A stretch of 64,000 nt of DNA from Clostridium lentum (GTDB taxonomy: Bacteria > Bacillota > Clostridia > Clostridiales > Clostridiaceae): contig NZ_JACOOQ010000001.1 of the NCBI RefSeq assembly GCF_014287815.1, positions 248,001-312,000 of the forward strand, in the 5' to 3' direction. The notes beneath the pieces are model-generated. The model worked only from the letters and a program-made list of their open reading frames with translations. It ran no database searches and was not told the origin of the DNA. Made by a program: the position numbers and the translations under genes. This document shows positions 35,630 through 43,711 of this stretch, piece by piece (the first letter of the stretch is position 1; each line of letters opens with the position of its first letter).

Positions 35630-35740
35630 ATTATATTCCGAGATGAATAAATATGCAACGATTATTTTTAAAAATGCATAAAAACTTTATATTTAGCTTT
35701 AAAATGCATAAAAACTTAATATGAATGTATAAAATATGTA
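35630..35740 (-). promoter_or_regulatory. argG operon promoter with ARG-box-like operators
   Basis: On the minus strand, TTGCAT (35658-35653), a 17-base spacer and TATAAT (35635-35630) form a good promoter. GATGAATAAATATGCA (35642-35657, plus strand) covers the -35 and spacer and matches the B. subtilis ARG box CATGAATAAAAATTCAAG well. Upstream, AAAATGCATAAAAACTT occurs twice exactly 30 bases apart (35671-35687, 35701-35717), and another ATGAAT-type site lies at 35721-35738. Four in-phase half-site clusters fit hexameric ArgR binding. Confidence 0.7.
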
Positions 35741-35756
35741 GTGATAAAATAAAAAT

Positions 35757-35807
35757 AGCATGAAGTAGTATATTTAAAAGTTTTAAAAAAATATACTACT
35801 TTATGCT
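35757..35807 (-). terminator. Terminator of the 35809-37906 minus-strand unit
   Basis: A 19-base-pair stem with one G-U pair (35757-35775 with 35789-35807) is followed on the minus strand by ATTTTTATTTTAT. It lies immediately after the stop of the gene ending at 35809. Confidence 0.85.
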
Positions 35808-35808
35808 A

Positions 35809-36633
35809 TTAATAAATGACAACAGTACGACAAATATTTTTAAAAGAAAGAGTAGAGCCATTTTTACAAGTTACATAAAGGGTTAATGGAAGGCTTCCTC
35901 TAAAATCACTTGGAATATCCTTAGGGGATATTGAAACTGTATAGTGTGATTCATTAGAAGAAGTTGAGTTTTTATTTAAAGCTATATCTGCCAAGAACTC
36001 TTTATCATAGCCATCTATTTCTACCCATACCCTAACAGGTTGGAAATCAGAAAGTTCATAAGTATTGAAAATATTTATACCAATGGATGCACTATCATCA
36101 GAAGAATCAATCTTTTGATCAAATACTTCTGATTTTAAAGGATAGTAGTCAGTACTTATTATATGTTCAATTTCATTTGCTCTAGAATTAGTACCTTCTG
36201 TAATAATTCTATATTGATAATTTTTGCTATAATTGAATGATAAATCAGCACTATAACATAAGGTTGAATTTTCATTTAAAGATATCTTAGTCCAATTAGA
36301 TGGATTTTCCTCATCAGCATAAATTATGTATGGAATTTCTCCATTTTGTAATTCTTTAAAATATACATTAAAAGAAAGTGTATATGTATCATCAGTAAAA
36401 ACAGATGATAAAAGACTTATATCCAATGAAGAAACAAAAGAAGCTTTCTTGGATATTTCAGATGGTAAAGAATCAATTTTATTTTCTAAAGAATTTAATT
36501 CATTCTTTATTTCTGATATTAAGCTTGAATTTGAATTTATATAATTACTTAATTCCATGGTTTTATTAATGAGAAATAAGTTTAAAATAATATTTGTACC
36601 TAATAAAAGGTAAGATATTTTGATTTTTTTCAT
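35809..36633 (-). CDS. Hypothetical membrane-anchored protein
   Basis: The 274-aa protein is not recognised. It has one N-terminal membrane segment (ISYLLLGTNIILNLFLI), a coiled-coil-like stretch (LSNYINSNSSLISEIKNELNSLENKIDSLP, residues 26-55) and a beta-rich, Ser/Tyr-rich outer domain of about 200 residues. That domain has two similar strand groups (TYTLSFNVYFKELQNGEIPYI and NTYELSDFQPVRVWVEIDGYD). It may be extracellular, with N-in topology. The start is ATG 36633, 7 bases after AAAGGGG; the frame is open upstream to 36675. It is transcribed with the DUF4363 and DUF421 genes. Confidence 0.7.
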   Translation of the reverse strand: MKKIKISYLLLGTNIILNLFLINKTMELSNYINSNSSLISEIKNELNSLENKIDSLPSEISKKASFVSSLDISLLSSVFTDDTYTLSFNVYFKELQNGEIPYIIYADEENPSNWTKISLNENSTLCYSADLSFNYSKNYQYRIITEGTNSRANEIEHIISTDYYPLKSEVFDQKIDSSDDSASIGINIFNTYELSDFQPVRVWVEIDGYDKEFLADIALNKNSTSSNESHYTVSISPKDIPSDFRGSLPLTLYVTCKNGSTLSFKNICRTVVIY

Positions 36634-36725
36634 TGCCATTCCCCTTTTTTTATTTAATTCCATAACGACTTTCATTATACACTAAACAAGAAAAAGATGG
36701 TAATATATAATATAATTAACAAAAA

Positions 36726-37106
36726 TTAAAATATATTTTTTAAATCAGGTACTTGAAGGTCTTTTATATGTTGTGCTGCAAATTTCAATAGATGTAGTGA
36801 AGTAGAAGCCTCAGACATATCATCTTTTTCAATATAGACTGTAAGCTTTAGAGCTTCGTTTAATAACACGTCATAATCAAGATGATTAATATAAATTGAA
36901 GGAATAACAGCTTCTTCATCAAGACGGCTAAAAATAATCATAGCAGCTTCAAAGCTTTCTTCTTTATTTTCACTGGATAGTCCATACTCTAAAAATTCGC
37001 AATCGTTGATTGTTTCTGTACATAAATTTTTAAATTTCATATCTGAATAAAATAAAAAAGATATTAAAACCAAAAAAATAAAAATTGAAATTAATGAATT
37101 TTTCAT
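36726..37106 (-). CDS. DUF4363 family protein
   Basis: The 126-aa protein has an N-terminal hydrophobic anchor (ISIFIFLVLISFLFYSDM) and a helical outer domain with the DUF4363 pattern. ATG 37106 overlaps the DUF421 stop by 4 bases, so the two are translationally coupled. In clostridia DUF4363 and DUF421 genes often occur together, sometimes near sporulation genes. Their joint function is not established. Confidence 0.8.
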   Translation of the reverse strand: MKNSLISIFIFLVLISFLFYSDMKFKNLCTETINDCEFLEYGLSSENKEESFEAAMIIFSRLDEEAVIPSIYINHLDYDVLLNEALKLTVYIEKDDMSEASTSLHLLKFAAQHIKDLQVPDLKNIF

Positions 37107-37906
37107 TTGTCCTCCTCAATATATTCATCATATCTTTGAAAAAAGAATTTTCCTTCGGTATCAGTCATAGCTAGAATTATTTCTTCAATTTTTCCTGCTT
37201 TATGTTTATCTAGTTCATGTTGTATCCAAGCTTTATTTTTTCTACTGCTAGTTAATGAATTATTATTAATATGGCCATCAAGAATGTATATAATAGGTAA
37301 TCTTGGTGGAGAGCTACTGGAACTTTTATTATTTTTACAAGATGACTTATGCTTTTGAGTATCTGAAGAGAAACCATTTCCTTCACTAGCACTATTACTA
37401 GTAGGTTGAGTATTGCTTGAACATTTAACTATAGGACTTGGAGAACTAGAACTTGAAGCAGAGCTTGAGCTAGTCAAAAATGACAATTGTCCGTTATTTT
37501 CCAAAATTGCATACTCAATTTCATTTAAATCAAAGTAACCAGCTAGTCTAAGTTCTTCCATAAGTTCATCTAGATTGATTTGTTGTTTTGAAAGAGCCTT
37601 CATATTTATCTTGCCTTTATGAACTAAAATTACTGGCTCACCTTCTAATATTTTTCTCGCCAATTGGCTTTTAAGTTGAAGTTGAGTCAGAATTGTTTTT
37701 ATAAATAGCAATGTAATTATAGGTATTATACCTAAAATTAAAGGAAGACGCGTATCTTGCATTGGAAGTGCTGCTAAATCTGAAATCATTATTGTTATTA
37801 CAAATTCGTAAGGTTGTAACTCTCCTATTTGACGTTTTCCCATCAATCTCATCACCAATATTACCAGTGAGTAGAGAATAATGGTTCTTATTAATACTAT
37901 AAACAT
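37103..37906 (-). CDS. DUF421 (YetF/YrbG-like) membrane protein with serine-rich insert
   Basis: The 267-aa protein has three N-terminal membrane segments (VLIRTIILYSLVILVMRL; EFVITIMISDLAALPM; LILGIIPIITLLFI). The conserved GKRQIGELQPYEFV and a cytoplasmic DUF421 domain (GEPVILVHKGKINMKAL, LDELMEELRLAGYFDLNEIEYAILE) follow. Between residues about 146 and 212 is a low-complexity insert very rich in serine, with several Lys/His and three Cys. After it the family's C-terminal strand resumes (PPRLPIIYILDGHIN). Family members usually lack such an insert. It is the first gene of the three-gene minus-strand unit. Confidence 0.82.
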   Translation of the reverse strand: MFIVLIRTIILYSLVILVMRLMGKRQIGELQPYEFVITIMISDLAALPMQDTRLPLILGIIPIITLLFIKTILTQLQLKSQLARKILEGEPVILVHKGKINMKALSKQQINLDELMEELRLAGYFDLNEIEYAILENNGQLSFLTSSSSASSSSSPSPIVKCSSNTQPTSNSASEGNGFSSDTQKHKSSCKNNKSSSSSPPRLPIIYILDGHINNNSLTSSRKNKAWIQHELDKHKAGKIEEIILAMTDTEGKFFFQRYDEYIEEDK

Positions 37907-38072
37907 ATGCTAAAACCACCTCAAAATAAGTATTTGTAAATATTACTCTTTTATGCAAAGTATATCTTTTATAAGCAGAAAGATTTTAAGACAAAATAAT
38001 ATAAAATGATAGAAAAAAATCTTTTTATGTATATAATAAAAATAAGAGGTGAACAGTTTAGGAGGAAGAATT

Positions 38073-39533
38073 ATGGACAATATACGAAATAATTCTAGAA
38101 CACTACAATTTATATTTATAAAAGCAGTTTTAGATTTATATAAAGATGCAACAGTAACTATGGAACATAGTATAGGAAAATGGGTATTTGGAGAAATTCA
38201 TAAGAAAGATCCTTTAACTGCTGAAGAAGTAAATGATATTAAGAAGGAAATACAAAAACTAATTGATAAAAATTATCCTATAAAGCGAATTAAGGTAAAA
38301 AGAGAAGATGCAATAAAAATTTTTCAAAACTACGGTATGGAGGATAAAGTAAAGCTATTGCAGCAAACAAGCTTTCAAGTAGTAACTTTATATGAATTAG
38401 ATGGAAGATATGATTATTTTTATGGACCAATGTGGGAATCAACAGGTGTCATTAAAAATTTTGATGTTAAGTTTTATAATGGCGGATTTATTTTAGGATA
38501 TCCAATAGATGAAAATTTAATGATAGTAAATAAATTTGTAGAACAAAGAAAGCTAACCAATATATTTAGAGAAACTGAAAAGTGGTTAAATATTTTAGGA
38601 ATAGGGGAAGTTGGCTCATTAAATGAAAAAATATCAAATGGAGAGCTAATTGATTTGATTATGATAAGCGAAGCTCTTCATGAAAAGAAAATTGCTCAAA
38701 TATCAGATATGATAAGTGATAAAAAAGAGATAAAAGCTGTTTTTGTATCTGGACCAAGTTCATCAGGGAAAACGACCTTTGCCCATAGATTAGCTATTCA
38801 GTTGAAGGTAAATGGATTAAGTCCAATACCAATATCTCTTGATAATTATTTTGTTAATAGGGAAGAAACTCCAAGAGATGAAGATGGAGAATATGATTTT
38901 GAGTCAGTAAAATCTATAGATGTAAAATTTTTTAAAAATCAAATGAAGGAATTATTTGAGGGTAAGGAGGTAGAAATACCTATATTTAATTTCTTAACAG
39001 GATATAGGGAAAAATTAGGTAACAAGGTGAAAATGCCTAAAAATGGCATCCTGATAATTGAAGGAATTCATGGACTTAATCCAATTTTGACATCTTCCTT
39101 AGATGAAAATAATATCTTTAAAATTTATATTTCAGCATTAACACAGTTAAATTTGGACAATCATAACAGAATTTCCACAGCTGATGTAAGACGTGTGAGA
39201 AGAATTGTTAGGGATAGTTTATCTAGAGGTAAAAATGCAGAAGAAACATTGCTTATGTGGCCAAGTATAAAGAAAGGTGAGGAAAAAAATATTTTTGTTT
39301 ACCAAGAAGAAGCAGATGTTATGTTTAATTCTACTTTAGTATATGAATTATGTGTATTAAAGAGAAAGGCCCTAGAAGAATTAGATAAAGTAAGTGCAGA
39401 TAGTAGTGTTTATGATGAAGTAAAAAGGCTAAAAGCATTTTTAGGATTTTTTGATGAGATAGATAAAGCACTGGTACCAGAGAATTCAATTTTAAGAGAA
39501 TTTATTGGAGGGAGCATCTTTTATAAATATTAA
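38073..39533 (+). CDS. Uridine kinase/phosphoribulokinase-family ATPase with ThrRS-like N-terminal domain
   Basis: The 486-aa protein has an N-terminal region resembling the second additional domain of threonyl-tRNA synthetase (about 1-200; ATVTMEHSIGKWVFGEI, FQVVTLYELDGRYDYFYGP). A P-loop kinase domain follows (Walker A GPSSSGKTTFAHRLA; PISLDNYFVNREETPRDEDG; ILIIEGIHGLNP; RRVRRIVRDSLSRG). Proteins of this layout are annotated as nucleoside kinases in Firmicutes; the substrate is not certain. ATG 38073 follows AGGAGG by 7 bases, so I discount the upstream GTG 38049. Confidence 0.85.
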   Translation: MDNIRNNSRTLQFIFIKAVLDLYKDATVTMEHSIGKWVFGEIHKKDPLTAEEVNDIKKEIQKLIDKNYPIKRIKVKREDAIKIFQNYGMEDKVKLLQQTSFQVVTLYELDGRYDYFYGPMWESTGVIKNFDVKFYNGGFILGYPIDENLMIVNKFVEQRKLTNIFRETEKWLNILGIGEVGSLNEKISNGELIDLIMISEALHEKKIAQISDMISDKKEIKAVFVSGPSSSGKTTFAHRLAIQLKVNGLSPIPISLDNYFVNREETPRDEDGEYDFESVKSIDVKFFKNQMKELFEGKEVEIPIFNFLTGYREKLGNKVKMPKNGILIIEGIHGLNPILTSSLDENNIFKIYISALTQLNLDNHNRISTADVRRVRRIVRDSLSRGKNAEETLLMWPSIKKGEEKNIFVYQEEADVMFNSTLVYELCVLKRKALEELDKVSADSSVYDEVKRLKAFLGFFDEIDKALVPENSILREFIGGSIFYKY

Positions 39534-39551
39534 TTAATATTTATAAATTGG

Positions 39552-39682
39552 TAATGGATAATTAGTAATTGATAATTGCTGATGAAAGTCTTGGACTTTC
39601 TGAAGAATATATTTGTGAAATTTTCTTAAACAGTTTCATCCATACTTAAACAGTTTCATCCATAATTATCAATTATCCATTA
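39552..39682. repeat. Palindromic AT-rich intergenic element before sdaAB
   Basis: TAATGGATAATT (39552-39563) is mirrored by AATTATCCATTA (39671-39682), and a nested AATTGATAATT/AATTATCAATT pair (39567-39577 with 39664-39674) lies inside. A GAAAGTC-TTG-GACTTTC hairpin and the 20-base duplication are in the centre. The layout resembles a miniature transposable or other dispersed element; compare 51086-51194. Confidence 0.6.
39625..39664 (+). repeat. Exact 20-bp tandem duplication
   Basis: CTTAAACAGTTTCATCCATA occurs twice in direct tandem (39625-39644 and 39645-39664), inside the palindromic element upstream of sdaAB. Confidence 0.9.
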
Positions 39683-39708
39683 TCAATTAAAAAGACTGGG
39701 GGTAGTTT

Positions 39709-40389
39709 ATGAAAAGCGTAGGTGTATTTGATATTTTAGGACCAATAATGGTTGGACCATCATCATCTCATACGGCAGGTGCAGCTAGATTAGGGAAGAT
39801 AGCAAGGGCAGTTGCTGGAGGTGATATAAAAAAAGTTATCTTTTTATTACATGGATCTTTTGCTAAAACATATAAGGGACATGGTACGGATAGAGCTCTT
39901 GTAGCTGGTATATTAGGTATGGAGCCTAGTGACTTAAGGTTAAGGAATGCATTAGATATTGCAGAAAAAGAAGGAATTAAGATAATTTTTCAGGAAGCTG
40001 ATCTTGGTGATGTTCATCCTAATACAGTTAAAGTATTAATTGAAGGTCGAGAAGGTGAAGAATATGAAATGGTTGGTTCATCCATTGGTGGTGGAAGTAT
40101 TAATGTTACAGAAGTAAATGGAAGTAATGTTGAGTTTACAGGAGCATATCCAACACTAGTGATTTCACATATGGATGTTCCAGGAGTTGTATCACAAGTT
40201 ACAGCACTGTTATTTGAGTTAGATATAAATATAGCTTTTATGAAGGTAATTAGAAGCCAAAAAGGAAAAGAAGCAACTATGGTTTTTGAATTAGATGGAG
40301 AAATGACTGAGGAAGCTGTAGAACAAATTAAAAGCTTTGGATACATAAAAAAAGTTATTATGATTAATCCAATTAAGGATGGTGAGTAA
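39709..40389 (+). CDS. sdaAB: L-serine dehydratase, iron-sulfur-dependent, beta subunit
   Basis: The 226-aa subunit of the oxygen-sensitive enzyme that deaminates L-serine to pyruvate. It has the conserved FDILGPIMVGPSSSHTAGAARLGKIAR, GSFAKTYKGHGTDRALVAGILG, a GGGSI stretch and a C-terminal ACT domain (SHMDVPGVVSQVTALLFE). ACTGGGGGT precedes ATG 39709. It is coupled to sdaAA. Confidence 0.95.
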   Translation: MKSVGVFDILGPIMVGPSSSHTAGAARLGKIARAVAGGDIKKVIFLLHGSFAKTYKGHGTDRALVAGILGMEPSDLRLRNALDIAEKEGIKIIFQEADLGDVHPNTVKVLIEGREGEEYEMVGSSIGGGSINVTEVNGSNVEFTGAYPTLVISHMDVPGVVSQVTALLFELDINIAFMKVIRSQKGKEATMVFELDGEMTEEAVEQIKSFGYIKKVIMINPIKDGE

Positions 40390-40390
40390 T

Positions 40391-41275
40391 ATGCTAGAAG
40401 CTAAAAATGGTGAAGAATTATTAAGAATATGTGAATCAGAAAATATTTCTTTAAGTGAATATGCTATTAGAATAGAAATGGAAAATAGAGAAATAACGAG
40501 AGAAGAAGCTTATGCAAGAATGAGAGATGTATTGCAGGCTATGAAAGATGGAGCTAATGAAGGTAGGGCTAAAGAAGTTTATTCAGTTAGTGGACTTATT
40601 GGTGGAGATGGTTATAAAATGCAGAAATACCTAGAAAGTAAAGAGACTTTAACAGGTGATGTAATTGTAAAAGCCATGGCCATGGCGTTATCGTCATCAG
40701 AGGTAAATGCTTCTATGGGAAGGATAGTGGCTTGTCCTACAGCAGGATCTTGTGGAATATTGCCAGCAGTAGTTTTATCAGCAGGAGAAAGACTTAATAA
40801 AAGTGATGATGAATTAATAAATGCTTTATTTACTTCTTCAGCAGTAGGAATGATTATAGGAAGAAATGCAACTCTTTCTGGAGCAGAAGGAGGATGTCAG
40901 GCAGAATGTGGTTCAGCATCAGCTATGGCAGCAGCTGCTGTAGTTGAGATGATGGGTGGAACTGCAAAGATGTGCTTAGATGCAGGAGCTATAGTATTAA
41001 AAAATATATTAGGATTAGTATGTGATCCTGTAGCTGGTTTAGTGGAGATACCATGTGCTAAAAGAAATGCAGCAGGTGCTGTAAGTGCATTATCAACAGC
41101 AGAGTTAGTTATGGCAGGTGTTAGCTCTCATATTCCTTTTGATGATGCAGTAACAGCTATGTATCAAGTAGGTAAAAGTCTTCCATCTTCACTGAGAGAA
41201 ACTGCTTTAGGGGGAGTTGCAATTACTAAAGCAGGATTGATTTTAAAGAAAAAAGTTTTTGGTGATGAAGAATAA
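40391..41275 (+). CDS. sdaAA: L-serine dehydratase, iron-sulfur-dependent, alpha subunit
   Basis: The 294-aa subunit carries the 4Fe-4S cluster that acts as Lewis acid in serine dehydration. Cysteine motifs are CPTAGSCGILPAVV, EGGCQAECGSASAMA, GLVCDPVAGLVEIPC. It starts one base after the sdaAB stop; GGTGAG at 40381-40386 favours ATG 40391 over ATG 40379. Serine-derived pyruvate would feed fermentation. Confidence 0.95.
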   Translation: MLEAKNGEELLRICESENISLSEYAIRIEMENREITREEAYARMRDVLQAMKDGANEGRAKEVYSVSGLIGGDGYKMQKYLESKETLTGDVIVKAMAMALSSSEVNASMGRIVACPTAGSCGILPAVVLSAGERLNKSDDELINALFTSSAVGMIIGRNATLSGAEGGCQAECGSASAMAAAAVVEMMGGTAKMCLDAGAIVLKNILGLVCDPVAGLVEIPCAKRNAAGAVSALSTAELVMAGVSSHIPFDDAVTAMYQVGKSLPSSLRETALGGVAITKAGLILKKKVFGDEE

Positions 41276-41333
41276 GAAAATAATAAAAAGAAATTAGCTT
41301 TTAAATAAATATTAGATATAAAGTTTAAAATAG

Positions 41334-41364
41334 AAGTGGGCAAATTAATTTGTCCACTTTTATA
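41334..41364 (+). terminator. Terminator of sdaAB-sdaAA
   Basis: AAGTGGGCAAAT (41334-41345) pairs with ATTTGTCCACTT (41348-41359), with one G-U pair, followed by TTTAT. Confidence 0.8.
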
Positions 41365-41465
41365 ATCCTTAAATAAAGGTATAATCCTTTAACACTATTG
41401 ATTAAATATGAATACTATATTATAGGCATGTTGCACTCTAGATAATAAAGTGAGGATAATAAAAA

Positions 41466-42305
41466 ATGAAACTTAGCAAAGAGTCGATTGCTGGTATTTT
41501 AGAAAAAGAAAGAAAAACTAACCCGAAAGTACATTATATTTCAGATATGACTAAAGCTAATGAATTTGCAGAAGCAGTGAGGATTTTTAATGGAAGAAGT
41601 ATAATGGCTTATGGAATAGAAGAAATTCATGAAATAACTGCAGCAAGTAATTCATTAGTAATTGGATTAGAAACGCTGGATAATGGAAAGATATTAGCAA
41701 TGGAGAGAGCATTAAGGATAGCTAAGAAACGAAAAGTACCAGTATTATTGGATTTAACTGAAGTAAATATTTCATTATATAGAAAAAATACAGCTTTAAG
41801 CTTTTTGAATAGATACACAATAGATCTTGTAAAAGGAACGGTAGAAGAAGTACAGGCCTTGATAAGGTCACAGAAAAAAAATAGATGCAAGAAAAAAAAT
41901 ATAAAGGACGAGTATAGAGATTTTGCCATAAAAAATAAGACTTTTTTAATTGTAGAGGCAGAAGAATACTATATAACTGATGGATATAGTGAGTTTTATA
42001 TAGAAAATAATAGTATGGATTTAAATAAAAAAATAGGATTAGGCTATATTTTCACTGCACTATTAGCAATAGCTATAGGAGGGGTTGATAATAGGAAAGA
42101 AGAAATGGTAGCCATATTGATAGCTGTTATGATATTTTCTATTGGATGCAGTTTAGAGGGAAATAAAATTAATGAGTGTTATAAGGATGGCTTTTTTAAG
42201 TTAAAGGAGTTATTTTTGGATGAAATAAAAAATATAGATGAAGAAAGGATATATGCTTTAGGAAAGATTATTTATAATTTTAAAAGTAAAAGAGTAAATA
42301 GATGA
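41466..42305 (+). CDS. ThiM-like (hydroxyethylthiazole kinase fold) protein, probably inactive as kinase
   Basis: The 279-aa protein aligns by eye with hydroxyethylthiazole kinase: NPKVHYISDMTKANEFAEA (ThiM: NPVVH..TN...AN), GRSIMAYGIEEI, SLVIGLETLD, DLVKGTVEEVQALI and EYYITDGYSEFY. Key sites are altered. ThiM VGTGC, with the catalytic cysteine, reads IGLGY here, and the VDPVG loop reads LDLTEVN. A short Lys-rich insert lies near residues 137-146. No other thiamine gene is near. It may be a pseudo-kinase with a regulatory or binding role. It stands alone between two terminators. Confidence 0.65.
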   Translation: MKLSKESIAGILEKERKTNPKVHYISDMTKANEFAEAVRIFNGRSIMAYGIEEIHEITAASNSLVIGLETLDNGKILAMERALRIAKKRKVPVLLDLTEVNISLYRKNTALSFLNRYTIDLVKGTVEEVQALIRSQKKNRCKKKNIKDEYRDFAIKNKTFLIVEAEEYYITDGYSEFYIENNSMDLNKKIGLGYIFTALLAIAIGGVDNRKEEMVAILIAVMIFSIGCSLEGNKINECYKDGFFKLKELFLDEIKNIDEERIYALGKIIYNFKSKRVNR

Positions 42306-42315
42306 GAAATATAAT

Positions 42316-42350
42316 AGATGCTTTAGTATAATATTAAAGCATCTTTTTTT
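42316..42350 (+). terminator. Terminator of the ThiM-like gene
   Basis: AGATGCTTTA (42316-42325) pairs perfectly with TAAAGCATCT (42335-42344) around 9 bases, then a run of T. Confidence 0.9.
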
Positions 42351-42489
42351 GAGAAATATAGAAAAAATGCTACTTGTTAATATTTACATAAAAAGATATT
42401 TATATTAAAATAGGATATAATTACCAATACAATATAGATAATTTTAAGATGTCAATTATAGATTAATGGTTAAAAGAGGAGAGGGAATT

Positions 42490-43116
42490 ATGAAAGAAAA
42501 GAAGTTTACATGTGATGAAGAAATATTAAAATGGCTCACTGAAAAAAATTTATCAGGAATAATTAAGGGAATTAATCAAAATAAGGGAATTATAAATGAA
42601 AAAATAGCTTCTGTAATATATTGTAGGAGCTTTATTAAGAAATTTGAAGATGAGTATAATAAGATATTTAATAGTTTAGGATTTAAAATATCTAGAATTA
42701 CTGATGATTATATTTATATAAGCTATATTGATAGCAAAATTGAGTTTTTTATAGCTAGTAGCGAATTTATGAGAAGATATGCTAGAGTATTATTTAATAA
42801 TAAAAATACTATTGATGATGCAATTTTAGACAAGTTTCAGCTTGTTAATACAGAAGAAAATATAAATAAATTTATTGAAAGATGCAATAATATTTTAGAA
42901 GATAGTCAGTATAAGTTAAAATCAGAAGTTGTAGATGGGAAAATAAGTAATATTATGAACATATTTAAAGGGGAATTTTTGGCAAAAGTAAATGCAGAGA
43001 TTTTTACAAGGAATATAAAGAAGTATTTAGTGAAAATAAATGGGGATGCTAAAAGAAATACAATTGCTTTCATTGATAGAATTAATACATGGAATAAAGT
43101 TACAGTAGAAGTATAG
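42490..43116 (+). CDS. Hypothetical protein
   Basis: The 208-aa protein is not recognised. It is charged, lacks a signal peptide or membrane segments, and appears mixed alpha/beta with a Lys/Asn-rich composition. It ends in a helical region. ATG 42490 follows GAGGAGAGGG; the frame is open from ATG 42466. It lies 60 bases before the glyoxalase-like gene and may be cotranscribed with it, but no function follows from that. Confidence 0.6.
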   Translation: MKEKKFTCDEEILKWLTEKNLSGIIKGINQNKGIINEKIASVIYCRSFIKKFEDEYNKIFNSLGFKISRITDDYIYISYIDSKIEFFIASSEFMRRYARVLFNNKNTIDDAILDKFQLVNTEENINKFIERCNNILEDSQYKLKSEVVDGKISNIMNIFKGEFLAKVNAEIFTRNIKKYLVKINGDAKRNTIAFIDRINTWNKVTVEV

Positions 43117-43176
43117 ATTATTAAAATATATAATGTTAAAATAATTTTGTATTATTAAGTTTTAGGAGGAAATGTT

Positions 43177-43563
43177 ATGGGTGCAAAAATGTTACACACA
43201 TGTATAAGAGTTGCTAATTTAGAAAAATCTTTAGAGTTTTATAAAGAAGTATTAGAGTTAGTTGAAACACGTAGAAAGGATTTTCCAGAGCATAAATTTA
43301 CATTAGTTTATTTATCAGATAAGGAAGATGGATATGAGTTAGAATTAACTTATAATTATGATCCAGAAAAGCCATATGATATAGGTGATGGATTTAGTCA
43401 CATAGCTATAGGAGCACCAAATATTGAAGAACTAAGAGAAAAGCATTTGAGTCTTGGTTATGAAGTTACCCCATTAAAAGGTCTTCCAGGAGAACCACCA
43501 AAATACTATTTTGTAACAGATCCAGATGGATATAAGGTTGAAGTTATTAGAACAGAGTGCTAA
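43177..43563 (+). CDS. gloA: Lactoylglutathione lyase-like protein (glyoxalase I family)
   Basis: A 128-aa vicinal-oxygen-chelate protein. It keeps four metal-ligand positions (His in MLHTCIRV, Glu in ELELTYN, His in FSHIAIG, Glu in YKVEVIR) and the signatures LEKSLEFYKEVLEL and DPDGY. Glyoxalase I isomerises the methylglyoxal hemithioacetal; clostridia lacking glutathione may use another thiol. AGGAGG precedes ATG 43177. Confidence 0.88.
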   Translation: MGAKMLHTCIRVANLEKSLEFYKEVLELVETRRKDFPEHKFTLVYLSDKEDGYELELTYNYDPEKPYDIGDGFSHIAIGAPNIEELREKHLSLGYEVTPLKGLPGEPPKYYFVTDPDGYKVEVIRTEC

Positions 43564-43711
43564 TTATCATAATAGCTTAAGTAGGGTGTTTACTTTTAGT
43601 AGTGCTCTACTTAAATTATTACAAGTACTAAAATAAATTAAACAGTGCATATAGCTTTGATTATTCACTTAATTATCGAAGCGTTTAATTTAAAAAAAGG
43701 GGGAGGTAATT

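Noticed and set aside
37671-37958. Open frame overlapping the DUF421 gene in another frame
   Set aside because: It overlaps a gene with clear family motifs and has no ribosome site of its own; it is a shadow frame, as are the other antisense frames over sdaAB, pheA, tyrA region genes and the LysR gene.
43581-43616. Stem-loop after the glyoxalase-like gene (TTAAGTAG/CTACTTAA arms)
   Set aside because: Arms are short, the loop is long and no T-run follows, so I cannot support a terminator call.
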